64,000 nt of DNA from the NCBI GenBank assembly GCA_024509875.1, contig JAMPIV010013725.1:28501-92500 (forward strand), written 5' to 3'. Source of the DNA: Oreohelix idahoensis. Taxonomy: Eukaryota; Mollusca; Gastropoda; Stylommatophora; Oreohelicidae. Below are positions 40,703-51,985 of the stretch, in pieces (positions within the stretch are counted from its first letter, which is position 1; the number at the start of each line of letters is the position of its first letter). The translations under genes and the position numbers were made by a program. The notes beneath the pieces are model-generated. The model saw only the letters and a list, made by a program, of their open reading frames with translations, made no database searches and was not told the DNA's origin.

Positions 40703-41540
40703 ATGTCACAAGTAATAGTAGGTCACAAGCTATATTATGTCACAAACTTGTATAGAAGGTCACAAGCTATAGAACTAAATTTAATGTTTAAATACAGTAA
40801 CACATTGCTGCAAAAATTCTACATTATTTCTAATAAGTCAAAATGTTGCTACAGTATCAGAAATCTAATGTGACAAAAGTTTTAAATTGCAATATCAATG
40901 TTTCTGTGCCAAATCTCATGTTGATTTACACATAAATAAGGAAGTTGAGAAAAGAAAATTGGAACACAAAACAAGGTTGTGAGAAATTAATTTTTTCAAA
41001 TAGGGAGAGCACCATTTTGTTAGAAAATACAATTTTCTAAATCAAAATACACCATTTTAAAATGTGTTCTGACAATTAATTTTGATATATTTAAATTCAA
41101 GGGATAAAAAATATCTGCAGATAGATATGTCCCATCTCATATTTTTTTCAATTTTGACTTATAATCCAGTGCAGTTCTTTCCCTCAAGTGCCATTTAATA
41201 CCTTGTATCCAACAATTATATTTTTTTCATATGGAGTTTAAGTTCAGATAATTAACATTATACGTTTTGGATATTTTAATTGCACTGTATATATAGTTGA
41301 ATGTTTGCATTATTTCATATGCAGTTTTGTTTAGTAATGATTCTAAAAGTGTGCTGATTTTCATGATTTGTTTCAAATAATTTAAAAAGTACACCTGCTT
41401 TTATATTTTGTGTGTGTGAAAAGTGGAACAAACAAGTGTAATTTTCAAAGAGTTGAGAAAGTGATGTACAGACCCATCTGACATTTTGCCCTTCCATTTA
41501 TATGTAATATTTTATCTGTTCATTCTGACATGTGTTTGGT
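40703..41540. other. AT-rich stretch without recognised features
   Basis: Short frames only, no motif. GTCACAAxCTxTA words recur near 40706-40765 (about three times), a minor local repeat. Otherwise nothing is seen. Confidence 0.35.
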
Positions 41541-41559
41541 GGAAGGAGGTGTTCTTCTT

Positions 41560-41880
41560 GTTGATTAACTAGGGTTGCTGAGCTTGTCGCTCTTATGCAG
41601 CTAGTGCCGAGTTGAAAAATGTGCAGGTGTTCTGTAGCTGTTGAGTGGTGTTGTATAGTGTGTAATTGTTGGGGAGCCCGGCAATAGCTTTTTTCTTTCT
41701 GTCGAGAGCTCTGGGCAAGTAAGCAGCACATGCTGAACTGTCTTATATGAATAGGTACAGCTGCAACAATTAGGCTCATGTGTGGGTTTTAATTGAAGTG
41801 TTTGTTGAGTCTAGTGTATTCCTGTTATTAGTTGCAAGATTACTCTCCTCCACATGTAGGTTATTAATGTTGTCATATTT
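41560..41880 (-). pseudogene. Fragment of a LINE protein C-terminus (family F, copy 1)
   Basis: On the minus strand one frame with a stop reads LQLITGIH, then CCSCTYSYKTVQHVLLTCPE and LSTERKKLL. The C-C...QTV-H-L--CP-...R pattern is the conserved end of reverse transcriptases of several LINE clades. Only this short part remains. A related plus-strand fragment lies at 43190-43480. Confidence 0.6.
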
Positions 41881-42860
41881 TTGTTGGGATGGGCGATTTC
41901 TTTAACTAACATGTGGTCATAGTTTCCAGCTGCTTGCCCCCTGCACACCCCAAAAAAAGGTTGCAAGTCAAAGAAAAATATTTTCAGAATTTGACAACAG
42001 TTAATTTGTAATTGAATATTATCATTTTCTTTTGCACTCCTGACAGAGCATAGAGTCCTTGCTGGATGCCTGCATCAAGGATACACATGCTCCTGTTGCA
42101 TTGGTTTCTGTGGCAATTATTTCTACATGATGAGGTTGCCTGCCCCATGCACAACCATATATTAGTCACCTTGTAGGCTACAATGGTGTGTTAGGGTACC
42201 TGCCTATAGTTTTAAATAAAAAAGTATTGTGAGTTAAAGAAAAACGTGCAAAGCCTTAATTGTTTTTTTTTTTTTACATGATGCTATTGAGATCACAACA
42301 TTTTTTTAGGGCAGGTGTGGACATTTCATATTTTGATATAAATGGCAGCCATTTATAGAACATTTATATGGATATCATGCTTCTTTTGGTGTCTGACAGT
42401 TATAGATAAATTCTCCGAGTATATCCAGTCCTTCTGCTCTCTCTCTCTTTCTGTCTCTATTTTCTTGTTTCTTTTTTTTTTTGTTTCTTTTAAAACATCT
42501 CTTTTGTCATTTTATTCTTTGTTTGTAATTTTTCCCAGTGGATTTTTGACTTGATAAATACAGTGGTTTTTTTTCCCATGATAATATAAGATGACCGACC
42601 TTGTTTGAATCCACATATTGTGATATCTCGTTCTGCCCTTGTTATTTTTATCCTTCATATGGAAATAAATTCAGCTGCAAGGTGAAATAACACAATTTAA
42701 CATTTTTCCATTTTGCTTAACTCTGTGTTGAGTGGCTAGCAGAATAGTGTTTTGTATAGTTCAATTCTTCAGGGTAACTGTGAGAAGTCGGGCATGGAAT
42801 GGTTGTCTGGCTTGTAAATTTTAGTAAATACCATGACCTGACATTACAAAATAATCAGAT
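41881..42860. other. Mostly unassigned AT-rich stretch containing dispersed repeat R1
   Basis: No gene is seen. T-rich runs occur near 42260 and 42430-42520. A copy of the dispersed repeat R1 lies at about 42060-42170, listed separately. Confidence 0.35.
42060..42170 (-). repeat. Dispersed repeat R1, copy 2
   Basis: On the minus strand: GGCAACCTCATCATGTAGAA, TAATTGCCACAGAAACCAA, CAACAGGAGCATGTG. The order of words matches the copy at 39290-39415. Confidence 0.5.
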
Positions 42861-42861
42861 A

Positions 42862-43085
42862 AGAGCATCCGATGCACAGAGTCTGTCGCGGCTAAGGTGC
42901 CAGGTTCAATTCATGGTATCGATATGCTCCAGTCTGCCCAGCTGTAAATTAATACTTGACTTTGCTCTTGAGTTAGGGTAGGAAAAGGCACGAGGAAATG
43001 AACTGGTCACCCCACCTCTTGATGTCTGTAACACTTCACTCCCCTATGGCAGTATATGCTATGGGATTACCTTTGCCTTTTAGAG
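42862..43085 (+). mobile_element. tRNA-derived SINE, family S1, copy 1 (plus strand)
   Basis: The copy starts GAGCATCCGATGCACAGAGT and has a B-box-like GGTTCAATTCATGG. It then has the family body: CCCAGCTGTAAATTAATAC, CTGGTCACCCCACCTC, CACTTCACTCCCC and a 3' end GGGATTACCTTTGCCTTT. It is the plus-strand version of copies at 44370-44616, 54138-54396 and 54536-54762. The A box is decayed. Confidence 0.75.
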
Positions 43086-43189
43086 AAAACATAACTGAGA
43101 CATAAAAGAAATGTATCTCACATTGGGACTATGATTTCTTCATCAGGGACAACTTTCAGAAAAAACAGTAGAGAAAATAGAGAGTAAAC

Positions 43190-43480
43190 TAATAATTATA
43201 GGGTCAAATGTCATAAGAAACGCCCAGAGTCTAGTGCTACAGAACCATATTATACGTTACCAAGAAGAGACCAAGTGATAATTTTCAGAATGAGAACCGG
43301 CCATTGCAGACTCCGACACTCTGGATAGGCAGATATGTGCCCATGTGGGGAGTAGAAACAAACAGTAGAACACATACTCCAAAACCGTCAGCTCCACGAG
43401 AAGAGCAGCATGGCCTTCTCTAACCCAGTTGAGGGAGAAACTGTATGGTGAGGGACAGACTTCCAGCTAGAATATCTTCA
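43190..43480 (+). pseudogene. Fragment of a LINE protein C-terminus (family F, copy 2)
   Basis: The plus-strand frame reads RRDQVIIFRMRTGHCRLRHS, a stop, then ADMCPCGE, a stop, and KQTVEHILQN. The RLRTGH-RL---...CPCG...TVEHIL pattern is conserved in LINE reverse transcriptases with a terminal Cys/His motif. It is short and broken. Confidence 0.65.
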
Positions 43481-43499
43481 TGGACACTTTCCCAATGCT

Positions 43500-43772
43500 T
43501 AATATAAGGATCCCGTTACACGCCCATTGAGGTATATTGAGTATACGGTGTTAGGCCCATATTTTCTTGACCATCGGCACACTAGGGGTGATGTGGTCAG
43601 CATCACGCCGGCCGCCTTAATCTTCCCAGAGTTGCTCTGGTACCCAATGCATGAGGCTGGGTTGACCCCCAGAGCCGTTAGCAATCTAAAAAATCCCACC
43701 TCAACTGGGGATCGAACCATGGACCACTGAGCAAGGAAGCCAGTGCACTAACCACTGTGCTACCACTGCTGT
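43500..43772 (-). mobile_element. tRNA-derived SINE, family S2 (minus strand)
   Basis: Read on the minus strand the start is AGCAGTGGTAGCACAGTGGT TAGTGCACTGG-like, an A-box arrangement. CATGGTTCGATCCCC, a near-perfect B box, follows about 40 bases later. These are the internal pol III promoter elements of a tRNA-derived SINE. The body is unlike family S1. An ORF across it is accidental. Confidence 0.75.
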
Positions 43773-44165
43773 TTAATGTAACAGATGTAAATGTTGCTTT
43801 TTTCATTTTTTTTCCTTCTATTTATTATTTTGTTGTTTGCTCAGAAAAATAAGCAGCTGAGGGCTGTCACCTCAGGGATGCGTTCCCTTCCCATAGTCAG
43901 TTATGACTGAAGGGGCTATTATTATTATTATGATCTTATGTTGCTTTTTGCATTTTCATTTTTGTTTGTTTGCTATGATCTGATTGGTTTCCATGGTTAA
44001 CTGATAAGATCATTGTTAAGAGTGTATGAATGTCATTTTTATTTTATTTATAAGGACTGGAAACCTCATATTTTAGCTCTGCAGTTTTTTTGTGTCTGCC
44101 TTTGATTAGACAAGGTCGGTCAGTATATATAAAAGTGGTGTTCATATTTTACTGATTTTGTTTCA

Positions 44166-44345
44166 GTGAGATACCTGGAGTGTGTGATAAGATACCTAGA
44201 GTGTGTGATGAGATACCTGGAGTGTGTGATGAGATACCTGGAGTGTGTGATGAGATACCTGGAGTGTGTGATGAGATACCTGGAGTGTGTGATGAGATAC
44301 CTGGAGTGTGTGATGAGATACCTGGAGTGTGTGATGAGATAAAGG
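44166..44345 (+). repeat. 21-bp tandem repeat, about 8 copies
   Basis: The unit GAGATACCTGGAGTGTGTGAT is repeated about eight times nearly perfectly. The first copies have AAGATACCTAGAG variants. The 21-bp period keeps frames open on both strands (44180-44413 plus, 44149-44433 minus), so those frames are not genes. Confidence 0.97.
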
Positions 44346-44360
44346 ATGAATATGAGATGC

Positions 44361-44625
44361 TTGGATGTAAAGGTAAAGGTAGTCCCATAACAGATACTGC
44401 CGAAGGGGAGTGATGTGTTAGAGACTTCACCATACTAGGTCCAGCATCGAGAGGTGGGGTGACCAGTTCCCTTCCTTGCTGCCTTTTCCTTCCCTAACTC
44501 AAAGTCAAGTACCAATTTACAGCTGGGTAGACTGGAGCTTGTCGGTACCGTGATTCAAACCCGGCACCTTTACCGCCAGAGACCAGCGCTGTAACCACTC
44601 TGTCAATCGGACGCTCTTGAATGTA
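44361..44625 (-). mobile_element. tRNA-derived SINE, family S1, copy 2, with target duplication
   Basis: On the minus strand the element starts GAGCGTCCGATTGACAGAGT, with an A-box-like AGTGGTTACAGCGCTGG and a B-box-like GGGTTTGAATCAC. It ends GGGACTACCTTTACCTTT. TTGGATGTA (44361-44369) and TTGAATGTA (44617-44625) flank it, a 9-bp duplication with one difference. It is inserted in the minisatellite region. This is the best-preserved copy of the family. Confidence 0.85.
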
Positions 44626-45112
44626 TGAGAACATATTAATATGTGATGAGATAGCGTTCATTGTAATGCTATAATGTTAGTTAAGATAATAGGATATTTA
44701 AAATATATGAGTTTGTTTAAAGGTAACAGGGTGTCTACTTGAGATGCTATAGTATCAGTTGAGATGCTAGTATGTGTGAGAATATACAAATGTGTGATAA
44801 GATGATATGATGTCCAGTTGAGATGCTATAGTGTCAGTTGAGACTCTGTAGTGTCAGCTGAGATGCTAGGTCTTGTGAGAATATACAAATGCGTGTTAAG
44901 ATAATGTGATGTCCAGTGACATGCAGTAGTGTCAACTGAGATGCTAGTATGTGTGAGAATATACAAATACATGATAAGATGATATGATGCCCAGTGACAT
45001 GTTATAGTGTCAGTTAAGATGCTATAATATCAGTTGAGATACTAGGATGTGTGAGAATATACAAAAGTGTGATAAGATGATATGATGTCCATAGTAGAGA
45101 TGCTATAGTATC

Positions 45113-46027
45113 AGTTGAGATATTAATAATAATAATAATAATAAATTCTTTAAGCGCCAAACACGGCGCATAAGGCAGAAACCAGTGCTCTCCAGGTTGT
45201 TCGTTGTGACGCCACTCCTCTTAGCTCTTGCACATTATTTAGGCCCAACGTTCTTCCTTCTCTTATTATTGTTTTCTGAGTGTTTCTTTTGGTCTTCCTT
45301 TTTTGTCACGCTTACCCTCAGGAACCCAAGTGAGCGCCTGTAGTGGTATTCTGTTGTTTTGCATTCGTAGGACATGACCGATATATGACCATCGTCTTTT
45401 CCTTATATAGTCGGAGACATATTTCTGCCTAGAGTCTTCTCTTATTTGTCGATTAGTCTTGAATTCTTTCCAAACTGATGTTCATGAGTTTTCTAAGACA
45501 TTTGTTCTCGAATGTATTCAGCTTGTTCTCCAATGATTTTGTTATTTTCCAACTCTCACAGCCGTATGTTAACACTGAGATAACATTTGAATTAAACAGA
45601 CGATGCTTGGTATGTATATTCAATGATCGTAATTTCCAAATGTTAGATAATCTATTGAAGGCGCTAGCTGCCAAAGCAATTCTAGTATGGATTTCTCTTG
45701 TTGTGTCACCATCCTGAGTCATTTTACTGCATAAATAATTGAAACTTTCAACTTTCTGTAGTTTTTCCCCGTTCAAGATGATATCAAAGGTCTCGTTAGA
45801 AAAGTTCATAGCTTTAGTTTTAGAGGCATTTATTTGGAGACCAATTTTAACCGAGAGATGACACAAATTATTTATTGCTTCTTGGGATTGTCTTGGTGTT
45901 GAACTTAAGAATGCTACATCATCTGCGAAATCCAGGTCCCCCAGGAATTTTCCATTTGTCCATTTTATACCCAATTGTTCATTGTGGGTATAGTTTCTCA
46001 TAACCCAATCAATAAGTTGAGATATTA
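45113..46027 (-). mobile_element. LINE family A, copy 2, with perfect 13-bp target duplication
   Basis: The minus-strand LINE (45126-46014) has an AAT-repeat tail on the plus strand and is truncated at its 5' end. AGTTGAGATATTA flanks it at 45113-45125 and 46015-46027. It is nearly identical to 37322-38284 apart from a few indels and substitutions, so the two insertions are recent and related. It interrupts the degenerate minisatellite. Confidence 0.93.
45453..46001 (-). pseudogene. Reverse transcriptase C-terminal part of LINE family A, copy 2
   Basis: The 182-codon minus-strand frame has LDFADDVAFLSSTPRQSQEA, VESFNYLCSKMTQDGDTTRE and NVISVLTYGCESWKI, the same protein as copy 1. It begins within the RT palm because of 5' truncation, and it is shifted out of frame shortly after [11 protein letters not shown]. 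It is not a functional gene. Confidence 0.85.
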
Positions 46028-46480
46028 GAATGTGTGAAAATATTCAGGATGTGTGATGAGATTACAAAATATCTGATGAGATGCTATAGCATCATTTGAG
46101 ATGCTTGGATGTGTGAGATTAAACAGATGCGTTAGATTTCAGGACATCTGATGAGATGCTGTAGTATCAATTGAGATATTAGGTGTCTGATGAGATGCTC
46201 GGATGTCATATGGGATGCTAATATGTATGTGTGTTTGCTGAGGTACATATGTGCTTGATAAGACGCTAGAATATCTGATGAGACGCTGGCGTGTCTGATG
46301 AAATATATGTGTCTTGATAAGCTACATAGTGTCTGATGAGATGCTAACATGTCATATAGGATGCTGATATGTATGTGTGTCCGCTGAGGTACATATGTGC
46401 TTGATAAGATGCTAGGATGTCTGATGAAATGCTAGAGTGTCTGATGAGACATTAGAGTGTATAAATTTAATTGATGTACA

Positions 46481-47394
46481 CCTGGTGATGAACAAAAGTG
46501 TGTTCTGATCGCTTGTGTAAATATCTTTGCATTTTAACAAAATGTTTCAAATGTGATACGTCCTTTTTATGGGAACTTTGTACAGATATGAGAAAAATTA
46601 TCTTTGAACATGTGTAATGTTGCACGTAGCCGAGTTGAAAAAGCTATGTGCTTTCTGAAAAATACAGATTAGCATACACTAAAATTTGGCATACACTTGA
46701 AATTTTATAACTAATGTTTGTTAGTTCATTGCAGTATACCCCTAGAATGCTTTATGTGTGCGTGAGCTGTTTATACAGGATATTCTGACAGTGTTCACAT
46801 ATTAGCAAATACATAAAAAATAAACTAAATAAAGCAAAATGTACAACTTTTAATTGTATAATGTGTACATGTTATTATCTAATTTTGATTTCTGAATTAT
46901 TTTTAAAATTGTATTTGATCCCTTTCCTGCAAAACTGTATCATTTTTTAAATGTATTTTTCATTAAATAAATCCACGTTTTAATCTTTCTTTCCCTAAAA
47001 TGTTTTCATTCCATATTCTTATGTAAAAAGATATCAAATGTATTACTGTCTGTGATTGGCTTGAAGTATGGCAGCGTTATGGTTATCCAATGAGAGCTTC
47101 TGGTATAAAAGTATTCTTTATAACATATGTGTTTATAATGTACTCTTGCATCTGCCAAGTTAGATGACCTTGACCATCAAGGATTTTAGAGGAAAATGAC
47201 AGCAAAAACTTTATTTCTTTTGAGTGGTTGAGTAAATCTGATGGTTGAGTATATCTGATGGTTGAGTATATCTGCCAAGTTGCAGTTATGATGTATTGAT
47301 TAAAGCGTAAATGTTGTGACCTACTTTGTTGAATTTTATGAGTGAATGCCCTAATATGATGCAGATGAGTTGAGGCTGTCTAAGGCAACCCTGA
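46481..47394. other. AT-rich stretch without recognised genes
   Basis: Only short frames are present. ATCTGATGGTTGAGTATATC words recur at about 47220-47275. The rest has no feature I can name. Confidence 0.35.
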
Positions 47395-48074
47395 GCCCAT
47401 ATCAGTAAGGAATCAGCAACTGGAACAGACAGACACCTTCACGTACCTAGGATGCATAGTAACACCAGACGGCGGAGCAAGCAAAGACATCAACAACAGA
47501 ATGAACAAAGCAGAACAGCCTTTTTTAGTCTAAACAACATCTGGAAATCCTCTCAGTACAGCACAAGCACAAAATTAAGATTATATCAGAGCTGTGTGCT
47601 TTCTGTTCTTCTCTATGGTGCGGAATGCTGGAGAGTTACAGGGAAGGAAATGTCGAAATTGTCCTCTTTTCACACAACATGCCTAAGAAAAATTATCTGA
47701 ATCTTTTGGCCGAATACCATCACCAACCAAGATCTGCTTACTCGGAGCAAGCAAGAGGACATGCACACCATCATAGCTGGCAGATGCTGGAGCTGGGTTG
47801 GCCATGTCCTCAGAAAAGAACCCGATGCCATCACAAGAACAGATATGCTATGGACCCCTTTAAATGAAAGAGAGGCCGACCAAATACAACTTGGCGGAGG
47901 ACTGTGGAGGCTGAGATGCAAAGAATGAACCAGAGTCGGGGCACTGTACGAAGGATGGCCACCGACCGAGCAAAGTGGAATCAATTTGTTGTTGCCCTAC
48001 AAGACGCCACTAGGCATGATGGCCACTGACTGCTTTGACGGTCGGCGGCTAAGGATCAAAGAAGAAGAAGGCAA
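47395..48074 (+). pseudogene. LINE family D, copy 1, C-terminal RT region with GAA-repeat tail
   Basis: On the plus strand, pieces in several frames match the family: NNIWKSSQYSTSTKLRLYQS, VLSVLLYGAECWRVTGKEMS, SSFHTTCLRKI and onward through NTITNQD and GHVLRK to RMATDRAKWNQFVVALQDAT. The copy ends with AAAGAAGAAGAAGG, the GAA tail. It starts at CATATCAGTAAGGAATCAGC, the same 5' truncation point as copy 3. Frame breaks are frequent. Confidence 0.85.
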
Positions 48075-48229
48075 CTGAAGATGGCACACCAATGGAGATG
48101 TAGGCCTACTTGTTGTATACTTATTTATGCTATGTGCAGTTCCGGGGGGGGGGGGTGGGGGGGTGTATGTGAAGAGACAAAAGAACGAATATGACTACTG
48201 CTCCTACAGGCAACTATTATGAGCTTGTG

Positions 48230-48330
48230 CTTGAGCTGGAGCTGGCAGCCTCATCATATAAAACAAATTGCAAAAGAAACTACTTCAGGAGCACAAGAGT
48301 GATTTAGGGCAGGGCAGGTTTCCTGCAATT
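48230..48330 (+). repeat. Dispersed repeat R1, copy 3
   Basis: Plus-strand words GGCAGCCTCATCATATAAAA, CAAATTGCAAAAGAAACTAC, TTCAGGAGCACAAGAGTG and GCAGGTTTCCTGCAA match the minus-strand copy at 39290-39415. Confidence 0.55.
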
Positions 48331-48924
48331 GGATCAGTTGTAGGACCGAAGACGCAGCAAAAGAGATGAATGCAGTCAGCGACTCATAGCTAGACTGCTT
48401 GCGTCAGGGTCAGCGAACCAGAGCTGACCAAGACCCTACTCCACCTCCAAATGGTGGTCCTGGAAACAGGCTGCATCACTGCAGAGAGTAGGGATCGAAG
48501 AGGGAAGGCAAACCCGGTCCTAAAAAATGCCGTGCTAAAGTCGGATGTGTGGGGCCGAAAGGCACAAATATCGCAGCTTCGCTGTAAATGAACACAACAC
48601 AACCAACGTCCTTTTCAGGACGAACGAGGAAGGAAGAAGAAGGATTAGTTGCAATGGTGGCTGTATGCTCGATAGGAAGCAAAGATGAACATGATTGGTT
48701 CTTATTTGTGGGCTTGATGAGCCTTCAGATAAAAATATACATATAAATTGGTAGCGAGGTTAGCTTAGAACCTTAAGCTGGCGTACACAATTTGACACTA
48801 ATGGGGAAATTAATGCCCATCAACATACATTTTTCATACAATAAAATGCTAATTTGAAAGCCTTTTGGAGCTGATGTGAACAAGTTCTTCATATCTTCTG
48901 TAATAATCTGCTTGGTATGTCCTG

Positions 48925-48985
48925 AACTATTGGGCATGTCAACTATTGGGCATGTCAACTATTGGGCATGTCAGCTATTGGGCAT
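48925..48985 (+). repeat. 16-bp tandem repeat, 4 copies
   Basis: The unit ACTATTGGGCATGTCA occurs about four times, with the last copies reading GTCAGC and GGGCATGG. The copies are nearly identical. Confidence 0.9.
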
Positions 48986-49129
48986 GGTGCCAGTTTCCCC
49001 TATCCTGTATAAAGAATTAAATGACAAATACTTCAACAAACATGGACAGGTCAACTAAGGAAAATAAAACAAAGCCAAGGCAGAATGTCCTCTGGCAGGG
49101 AAGTGCATGATGCAGCTACATACGGTGAA

Positions 49130-49260
49130 AGCCGAAAAGAATCTGTTTTGCTGACTAGGAAAACGTGGAAAGAGCTTGAGCTGATCGCACATGACAAGAG
49201 GACTTGGCATGTGTTTGTTGAAGGCCTATGCTTCTTGGGGAGCACAAGTCTTTTGATTGA
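49130..49260 (+). pseudogene. LINE family E fragment, C-terminal tail, copy 2
   Basis: The plus-strand translation has RKTWKELELIAHDKRTWHVF then VEGLCFLGS, matching copy 1 on the minus strand at 38940-39250 (RKTWKELERMAQDRKTW). Only about 130 bp remain. Confidence 0.75.
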
Positions 49261-49629
49261 TGTCCTCAAGTTAACAAACGCAGAGCAGCCGAACTCTACA
49301 ATTCTCACTGGGGTGCAGTAAACTGAGAACTCAGCATTGCACACTAACCTTGGGGGAATCACTCGATCTCTGGACTTAGCTCCGTCTTGTGCCGGGTCGA
49401 CTGCATGCAGGAGAATCCTACAGTTGGTAGATGACAGGTGAAAGGAGCTTGGAGACGGCTCTTTGTAGGACGTGACGATGCCTTGGGCAGCCCAGAACCA
49501 GAGCACAGTGTTTTATCCCTGCATATTTGGAGAGCCCCATTGATTGAGGGGGGGGGGGGGATACACATTATGCTGGCTTCCTTTGCCTCCCAGATAGCTT
49601 ATAAAACCAGATGTAAGGACCCTTTAAAT
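49261..49629. other. Unassigned stretch with a poly-G run
   Basis: A run of 13 G lies at 49548-49560. The minus-strand frame 49506-49051 has no recognised motif. No gene is called. Confidence 0.3.
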
Positions 49630-50162
49630 GCTTCTTCTTCTTCTTCGATCCTTAACCACCGACCGTCAAAGCAGTCAGTGGCCATCACACCTAGTGGCGT
49701 CTTGTAGGGCAACAACAAATTGATTCCACTTTGCACGGTCGGTGGCCATCCTTCGTACAGTGCCCCAACTCTGGTTCATTCTTTGCATCTCAACCTCCAC
49801 AGTCCTCCGCCAAGTTGTTTTTGGTCGGCCTCTCTTTCGCTTTCCTTCAGGGGTCCAAAGCATAGCTGTTCTTGTGATGGCATCGGGGTCTCTTCTGAGG
49901 ACATGACCAACCCAGCTCCAGCGTCTGCCAGCTATGATGGTATGCATGTCCTCTTGCTTGCTACGAGTAAGCAGATCTTGGTTGGTGATGGTATTCGGCC
50001 AAAAGATTCGGTGAATTTTTCTTAGGCATGTTGTATGAAAAGAGGACAATTTTGACATTTCCTTCTCTGTGACTCTCCAGCATTCCGCACCATAGAGAAG
50101 CACAGAAAGCACGCAACTCTGGTATAATCTTAATTTTGTGCTTGTGCTGTATTGGGAGGACT
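49630..50162 (-). pseudogene. LINE family D, copy 2, C-terminal RT region
   Basis: On the minus strand a 145-codon frame (50112-49675) has LSVLLYGAECWRVTEKEMSK, IHRIFWPNTITNQDLLTRSK, WSWVGHVLRRDPDAITRTAM, EGKRKRGRPKTTWRRTVEVE and MATDRAKWNQFVVALQD. A CTTCTTCTTCTTC tract on the plus strand is the GAA tail. The 5' end is truncated near 50162. The best preserved of the three copies in this part of the protein. Confidence 0.9.
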
Positions 50163-51634
50163 ATGTACGCCTCTATGGTTGAGGCTGTCTATAATTTCCG
50201 TTCCCTTCTAACTTATCCAGGTGTTAGAGCAACATGGGAAATCCAGCGAATAAGAAATGTCTTCCTTCCGCGCAATCTGTTGACTCAGCTGAGTGACAAG
50301 TTGGTTCGTTTGCTAATAATCCACTGTAAATTGGGCGTTGGGATTCGGTGGTTTACCGCCCTTAACTCTTTTTATGGTAGAATTAGCATCGGGAGTTTGT
50401 CGAAGACTTGACGTTGCCTTTGTTTACGGGGAAGGTGTTTATTTTTGGTAGGAAAAAGCAAAAGGCATTGGTCATTCAATTAAGGGCACTGTTGGGGTTG
50501 ATGGATTAAGTAATAGTTAGCTGTCATAACGAAGACACACCGGTAATATCCACTCATAGCCTAGTGGCGAGGAAAAAAAATAATAATACTTGACGATACA
50601 GTGACCCAATAAGACGGGTGTTAAACGTAGAATAGGAAAGGTAGTTGACAGGGTTTGTCTGTTTTCCAGGAGACTTTGGAGTATCTCTGAAAAATTCAAA
50701 ACAGATTTCCCTATCAACCTAATCAAATCAAAGTTTTACAATCGCAATACAAAAGAACATACCAAAAACAAAACAAAAAACTCTCGTATCGGTGTTTGGG
50801 ACCTCACAACACAGGCGCGAGCCTAAGTCGCGCTTGGCTGGCACGGTCAATTGGTTCTGCCCTTTATTGATCGAAATCGATCTAGGAGCCAGCGTTGTAT
50901 GACAATTAACTGTAGCCAGAGGTCCACTTGATAGTTATCTCGGAGAGGGGACAGACATGAGGTATACAGGTATGTCCTGACGTCAAAGGGCATATATATC
51001 GTGTACTGTCTAGTTCTGATGGGTCTGTAAGTAGAGAAAGAAAGAATGTGACACGTATTCTCTCAGGCATATCATATGAGACGACTAATACGAGGTTGGC
51101 AACCTCATCATGTAAAACAAATTACTAACGAAAAGACTGCTGCAAGAGCACAAGAATGCTTTGGTGCCGGCTTCTTGCTAGCTGCAATAATGTCTCCTTG
51201 CTCAAAAAGGCGCAACAAGGAAATTATTATGATGACAGGGCACTGTTTATCGTAACATTTTTAAAAAGCAACATGCAAGAATATGTAGCACATGTTTATC
51301 GCTAGTAAAATTTGCTCTCAAGTTTTTAGCCCCTGATTTCACTCCTAGCTCTGATTTAGCAGTCTATCTCCGGGCAACGCCGAGTTGCGTAAATAAAACA
51401 GTAAACATTGTGAGATAATGAAATAAACTTATGTTGGCAGCTCTAATTATAAAATCTATGACAGACATTGTGCTAACACACCGTGTGATTGAGCTGAGAA
51501 TAGCTGGGCTAATTCGATTAGCTGAGAGTGATATCTTGTTATTGACACTTACTTTCACGGGTGAGGTTGAATCAATATGTTGGGTAGAATTGTGCGTAGG
51601 ACAATATAGAAAGATATAGGACGTTAGGGAGAGA
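50163..51634. other. Unassigned stretch containing dispersed repeat R1
   Basis: Short frames only (for example 50136-50411, 50517-50726), none with a motif. A copy of repeat R1 is at about 51080-51190. No other feature is recognised. Confidence 0.35.
51080..51190 (+). repeat. Dispersed repeat R1, copy 4
   Basis: Plus-strand words GGCAACCTCATCATGTAAAA, CAAATTACTAACGAAAAGAC, TGCTGCAAGAGCACAAGAAT match the other copies. Confidence 0.55.
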
Positions 51635-51985
51635 TGTCACTGTAAGGTGACCAGAAGTCCCGGTTTTTCCGGGACAGTCCCGGTTTTCGACCATTTTTGA
51701 TAATTTGTCCCGACTTTTTTTCGATGCAATCCGGGACGCCAATTTGTCCCGGTTTTGGACGAATTTGGCATAAATCTCACATATTAAAAAAAAAAAATAT
51801 TATTCCGTGGCTGACTTGAGGGAATTTTTAATTATTAGGGAACTGGCGCCGAAACAGCACAAGAGGTTGTCAGGACCCCGAATTAGTTTTGTAGTTCCAA
51901 TGTGATATTCGCAGTTATTTGAAATTTTAGGTAGTGGTAAAGTACCAAGATTTTGCGTACGGTATACGTTTATTTAATTTAAACG

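Larger units (their letters stand above)
44626..46480 (+). repeat. Degenerate minisatellite (about 20-22 bp words), split by LINE-A copy 2
   Basis: Words such as GAGATGCTATAGTGTCAGTT, GATGCTAGGATGTGTGAGAA and TGATAAGATGATATGATGTC recur irregularly over 44626-45125 and 46015-46480. They share the TGTGTGATGAGATxCT core of the neighbouring 21-bp array, so all are probably one array with different degrees of decay. The array is interrupted by the LINE insertion 45126-46014. Confidence 0.75.
48075..49129. other. Unassigned stretch with poly-G run and small repeats
   Basis: Two G runs (48144-48155 and 48157-48163) are separated by one T. A dispersed repeat R1 copy lies at 48230-48330. A 16-bp repeat CTATTGGGCATGTCAA occurs four times at about 48925-48985. 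Frames at 48390-48682 have no recognised motif. No gene is called. Confidence 0.4.

Noticed and set aside
43500..44625. tRNA genes suggested by A and B boxes
   Set aside because: Cloverleaf pairing is not evident and the boxes sit at the heads of SINE bodies, so they are tRNA-derived SINEs.
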